From NCBI GenBank assembly GCA_016801885.1, contig CM028896.1, positions 17,595,501 through 17,659,500 of the forward strand: DNA of 64,000 nucleotides, written 5' to 3'. The translations under genes were made by a program, and so were the position numbers. The notes beneath the pieces were generated by a model that was given only the letters and a program-made list of their open reading frames with translations, was not told where the DNA came from and ran no database searches. Origin of the DNA: Toxotes chatareus (lineage: Eukaryota > Chordata > Actinopteri > Toxotidae). This document shows, piece by piece, positions 60,622 to 64,000 of the stretch; position 1 is the first letter of the stretch, and each line of letters opens with the position of its first letter.

Positions 60622-60639
60622 GATTGGTTGGTTGGTTGG

Positions 60640-60670
<31 letters not shown>

Positions 60671-60671
60671 G

Positions 60672-60722
<51 letters not shown>

Positions 60723-60724
60723 AT
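60622..60724. repeat. (TTGA/TTGG)n tetranucleotide microsatellite
   Basis: About 100 bases of GATT/GGTT tetranucleotides with interspersed TTGG units. It produces an artefactual Asn-Gln-Ser frame on the minus strand. Confidence 0.95.
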
Positions 60725-62720
60725 GTGTTGTTCAGCTTGCACTGTGGGAACAGGTTGATGGACATGTCTCACTGAGGTGGGTTCCTGTATTGTTGGTGTT
60801 ATTTGTTCTACGCTCTGCTCCACAGTGTTTCCAGTCACTTTCTTCACTGTTAGAGTAGAAATGACTGAGTGAATATGGTCAGACCACAGGTGACGCTGGG
60901 TGATAATCATAAGCTGCTATGAAAATGAAACTTACTACTAAAACCTATCAAACCTCATTATCACAACATCTGTCAAAAACTTGAACTGCATAAATGATTT
61001 CCAGCACAGTGAGTTCTTCAGTTGCTCACATAAACGTGTTTTAGAGTTTAAAGTACAAATGAAATTCAACAGGTCCAAAGATCTGAGACCACTTTCCCCT
61101 TTGAACCCCACAGTGTGTGGGATCCAAGAACTTCAGCTTTAAAAGCACAGAGAGTCTCAGGATCACAGATTCATAAATGAGCCCCACTCCACGGCCGGTG
61201 CAGAGGAAGAGCTGCTCGAACTCATCTGATGCAACTGTGGACACACGGCAGGCAGAAGAGGTTACTGTAGGTCACCGTGTGCCGCTGAATGAAGCTGAGT
61301 AAATGTAAAGTTATTTTCATGGAGCTCTGTTTCAGTTTGGGAGACATGAAAGGTGTGACAACATCTGCAAACACACACACACACACACACACTGTTGCTA
61401 AAACTCACACAGCCTGTCTGCTATTGATCTCTTCACAGGAGCTGCCAGCAAAATAAATTGTAGCATGAATTATTAGAGCTCATTAAACCCACTGCAGCAG
61501 TGGTGGGCAAACAGTGGCCCGTGGGCCAAATCCGCCCTTTCAACAAAAACATTTGGCCCCTCGACAAAAGCACCAAAATGTTCCCACAATTATTCACAAT
61601 TATCTGCCAACGAGACTGTAAACTGTGGAGTCATCTAATGTGAACAACGGATGAAAGTAACTAAGTACATTTACTCAAGTACTGTACTTTACGGTTTTGA
61701 TTACTGCAGTAACTCTACCTCTGTCAAAGCCACATCAGCTCTTACTGAATCTCATGAAGTTGAACTTTTATCATTTGTCAGTAACTGAAGTTATAAATAA
61801 CAGATCTGTGATCAGCTGCTGTTGGACCAGATGAAATCCAACCACTGAATGAATCAACATGAACATTAACTAATTAATATCAGGCCGTTAATCTAAAGCA
61901 GCAGAAGATCTGAAAACTTGATAATTGATTGGTATTGATTGTTGAGACACCGTGAACAGACTGACTTTTTCTCCTGGGTTTTCACAAACTATTTGATCCA
62001 GATCCAGGAGCTCCTGATCCAGAACTCTGAGCTTAACGAGCCCCCCCCAACAATTAGGCTCAGCTGTTCAATCCTGTGATTTATTCATCACACATTTAAA
62101 ATTTTGTTTTTATTTATTTCTTTTCTCTCTGTACAATCAGGGATTTATGTTTTAGCACAGTGCTTTCATATTATATCAGCCTGTACTTTTCCTTTAATGC
62201 ATGGAGTTCAGAGAAAATCAGGGCGTCTCTCTGTGACTAAACTAAGTGTAGGATTCCGTTAGTGACCCTGACCATCACTGACACACTGATAAAAACATCC
62301 TGTTTTTTGTTGAAGTGAAATAAATGACTATCATTCACTGTCCAACAATCCCAGTCACGACCAATTAAACTGCAATTAACCAGTGAAATCCTCCGCTCTC
62401 TGCGGCTCCTGGACCTGAAGTGAACAGTAAATGTGGATTTTTTTTTAAGTCTAATGTTTTAGCCAAATGTTTTAGAGCTGTGATTTTCACACAGGTGAAA
62501 TAATGGCTGAGAAGTTATCTCTCCCGCTCTGACAGCGTTGATGCGGACGCGCTCAGAGCATCTTAACCAGCCTCCGTCTCCTGGATCTCTGCCTCGGTGA
62601 ACTCCTGGAACACCTGGCTCCTTCTCTGAGCTCAAACCGCTGGAAAATCCACTGAGTCGGTCTCATGTTGGAAAAGAAAAGAAAAGCAAAGAGGACGGAG
62701 AGAAGACAGAGAGCCGCACT
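60725..62720. other. Intergenic spacer with mobile-element fragments
   Basis: A CA run lies at 61371-61391. A Charlie-type hAT end occurs at about 61498-61570, and an arm of the MITE from 29929 at 61663-61689. An exon-like minus-strand stretch at about 61120-61235 follows a TTTCTGTGTCCACAG-style acceptor, but its protein is not recognised. Confidence 0.35.
61498..61570. mobile_element. hAT (Charlie-like) terminal fragment
   Basis: CAGTGGTGGGCAAACAGTGG followed by CCCGTGGGCCAAATCCGCCC resembles the terminal inverted repeat that I associate with Charlie-group hAT transposons. The other end was not located. Confidence 0.55.
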
Positions 62721-62724
62721 CACC

Positions 62725-63060
62725 TGCCCGCGCTGTCCGTGCTGCGTCTGCGTCCAGAGACGGTGGTTGTGTCTGGTGATAGTGTTCAGTGCTCTGCACA
62801 GAGACGTGTGTGTGTGTGTGTAGAGACCAGTGCAGCGCCGCGGGTCTGTGCAGTCTGGAGTCGGGAGGGGAGAAACTGCGCAGTGAATCCGCTCCGGAGG
62901 CAGCGGAGGAGCTTTTATTTCAACCTTCGTTACTCAGACAGGAGAAGGTTAGTTCCTGCGGGATCAGGCCCGCAAAGCACCGAGGAGCCACCTCCGGCGA
63001 TGCGGGGCTGAATCCGTGAGCCTGAACGGCCCCCCCGGCCCCCCCACTACCCCCCCTCAG
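62725..63060 (-). promoter_or_regulatory. CpG-rich block, probable minus-strand first exon and promoter
   Basis: The sequence is strongly CpG-rich. On the minus strand, GCGCGGGCAG is followed by a consensus donor GTGAGTGC at 62724. This fits a non-coding first exon of a leftward gene. The only leftward coding gene seen is the NPY receptor 13 kb away, so it may be its distal 5' exon; that link is speculative. Confidence 0.45.
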
Positions 63061-64000
63061 GAGCTGAACGTTTCATAGTTTGCATGAAAAATGTTTTCTT
63101 CATTATTGTTTTTTAACTGTAGGTAACACAAACAGGAAGCACTCAAATAATCAAAGGCAGCTATAAGAACACTGTTTTCCTTCAACCATAAAAGAAGCAG
63201 GTCTCTGTCTGAGCTGCTGGAGCTCCGTTAGCTTCTCTGGCTAACAGGAAATGTGAATGTGTTTTCCATCGGTTTGAGGTTTGATGAACAAATCAGCTGT
63301 GAGTGTGTCGCTTTGGCTTCTGGGTGATTGTGACAACATTTATCAGTTTTACAAACCAAAGACTGGATTAAACAGGAATTCTCTTCCTTATGTTGGTGTC
63401 AGTAGCGTCTCCTGCTGACGGTGAGACGACAGCTTCCTGTTGCTTACATCACAGTGCGTCCTCCATGTTGTGGGCCTGTGAGCAGCCAGCAGAAGCCTTT
63501 GGTCTAATTGCTGTGATAATGTGTGGTTGCTGGTTGAGGAGCAGCTGCTCTGCAGCTTTGGTCCCGTCAGAGACGCCGAGCTCGACAGGTTACAGTCGTA
63601 CCGTTTCCTGGCAACTGAGTGTTTCTGTTCAGAGGTACACCTGTGTGTAGGTGCGTTTCAGATTCAGATGATGTGGAACATCACAGTCTGTTCTTTCATT
63701 TCTTCTTCCATTGTCTGTGTTTTCCCCCAGTTTCCTTCTCCTCTTTTATTTTGTCTCTTCATCTCCTCTCCTTGTTTCCTCTCCTCTCCTTGTCCTTGCC
63801 TCTTTGTCCCCCCAGTTTTGTCTGTCCACCATGTTCTGTCTGTCTTCATTTTTTGAGGATGGATTTTCTGAATTTAGCAGCTGTTTTCCCTGCTGGACAG
63901 TTTCCATCAGCACACCTGGGATGGCCGTCTGAGTCTGACCCTTCCATTTCTTTTTACCTCCATCTCTTCTCCTTTCCCCTCCTTTTTCTTCTCCTTCCTG
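63061..64000. other. Right-end spacer
   Basis: No coding signal recognised. 63715-64000 is a long pyrimidine-rich (TCTCCTTT-like) stretch running off the window. Confidence 0.4.

Noticed and set aside
60572..60910. Asn-Gln-Ser-Ile repeat protein
   Set aside because: Produced by the TTGA/TTGG microsatellite.

Overview
The window is vertebrate nuclear DNA and almost certainly from a percomorph-like teleost. It shows split genes with GT-AG introns, long (CA)n/(GT)n microsatellites, and many short dispersed elements of kinds common in teleost genomes. The proteins match known vertebrate families closely. Nothing prokaryotic, viral or CRISPR-like was seen. Exon borders were read by eye from splice consensus, reading phase and family conservation.

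Layout, left to right. (1) 1-7440, minus: the 5' two thirds of an FGF receptor 1 gene (fgfr1, probably one teleost co-paralogue). It runs from signal peptide to the first part of the kinase domain; the rest of the kinase lies beyond the left edge. No Ig-I exon and no IIIb exon can be found. The intron where IIIb would sit holds a compact two-exon gene-like unit for a small membrane protein of unknown identity (1312-1831, minus). A GC-rich block at about 11.2-11.8 kb is the likely fgfr1 promoter and 5' UTR. (2) 11.8-21.2 kb: a gene-poor spacer dominated by a CA/GT microsatellite of about 1.7 kb. (3) 22698-25874, minus: kctd9, a ubiquitin-like/BTB/pentapeptide-repeat protein, 12 coding exons, with one exon start that looks damaged beside a CA array of about 570 bp. 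(4) 27533-29810, minus: a MARCH5-type mitochondrial E3 ligase (marchf5l-like). (5) 31597-38708, plus: a complete beta-centractin gene (actr1b), head-to-head with the MARCH5-type gene; its last intron holds an unexplained CpG-rich, promoter-like patch. (6) 39.2-46.3 kb: spacer with repeats; 46.3-46.95 kb: a CpG-rich unassigned block. (7) 47063-49974, minus: a four-exon Y1-subfamily neuropeptide Y receptor (Y8/Y4 type) with an internal partial duplication and a MITE in its introns. (8) 50-62.7 kb: non-coding spacer with repeats. (9) 62.7-63.0 kb: a CpG-rich, probably minus-strand 5' exon and promoter.

The genes do not form a pathway. They act in growth-factor signalling, ubiquitin-ligase adaptor function, mitochondrial ubiquitination, dynactin-based transport and peptide hormone sensing. 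Their interest is mainly synteny: fgfr1, kctd9, a MARCH5 paralogue, actr1b and a Y8/Y4-type receptor fit the vertebrate paralogon that carries the FGFR and NPY-receptor families.
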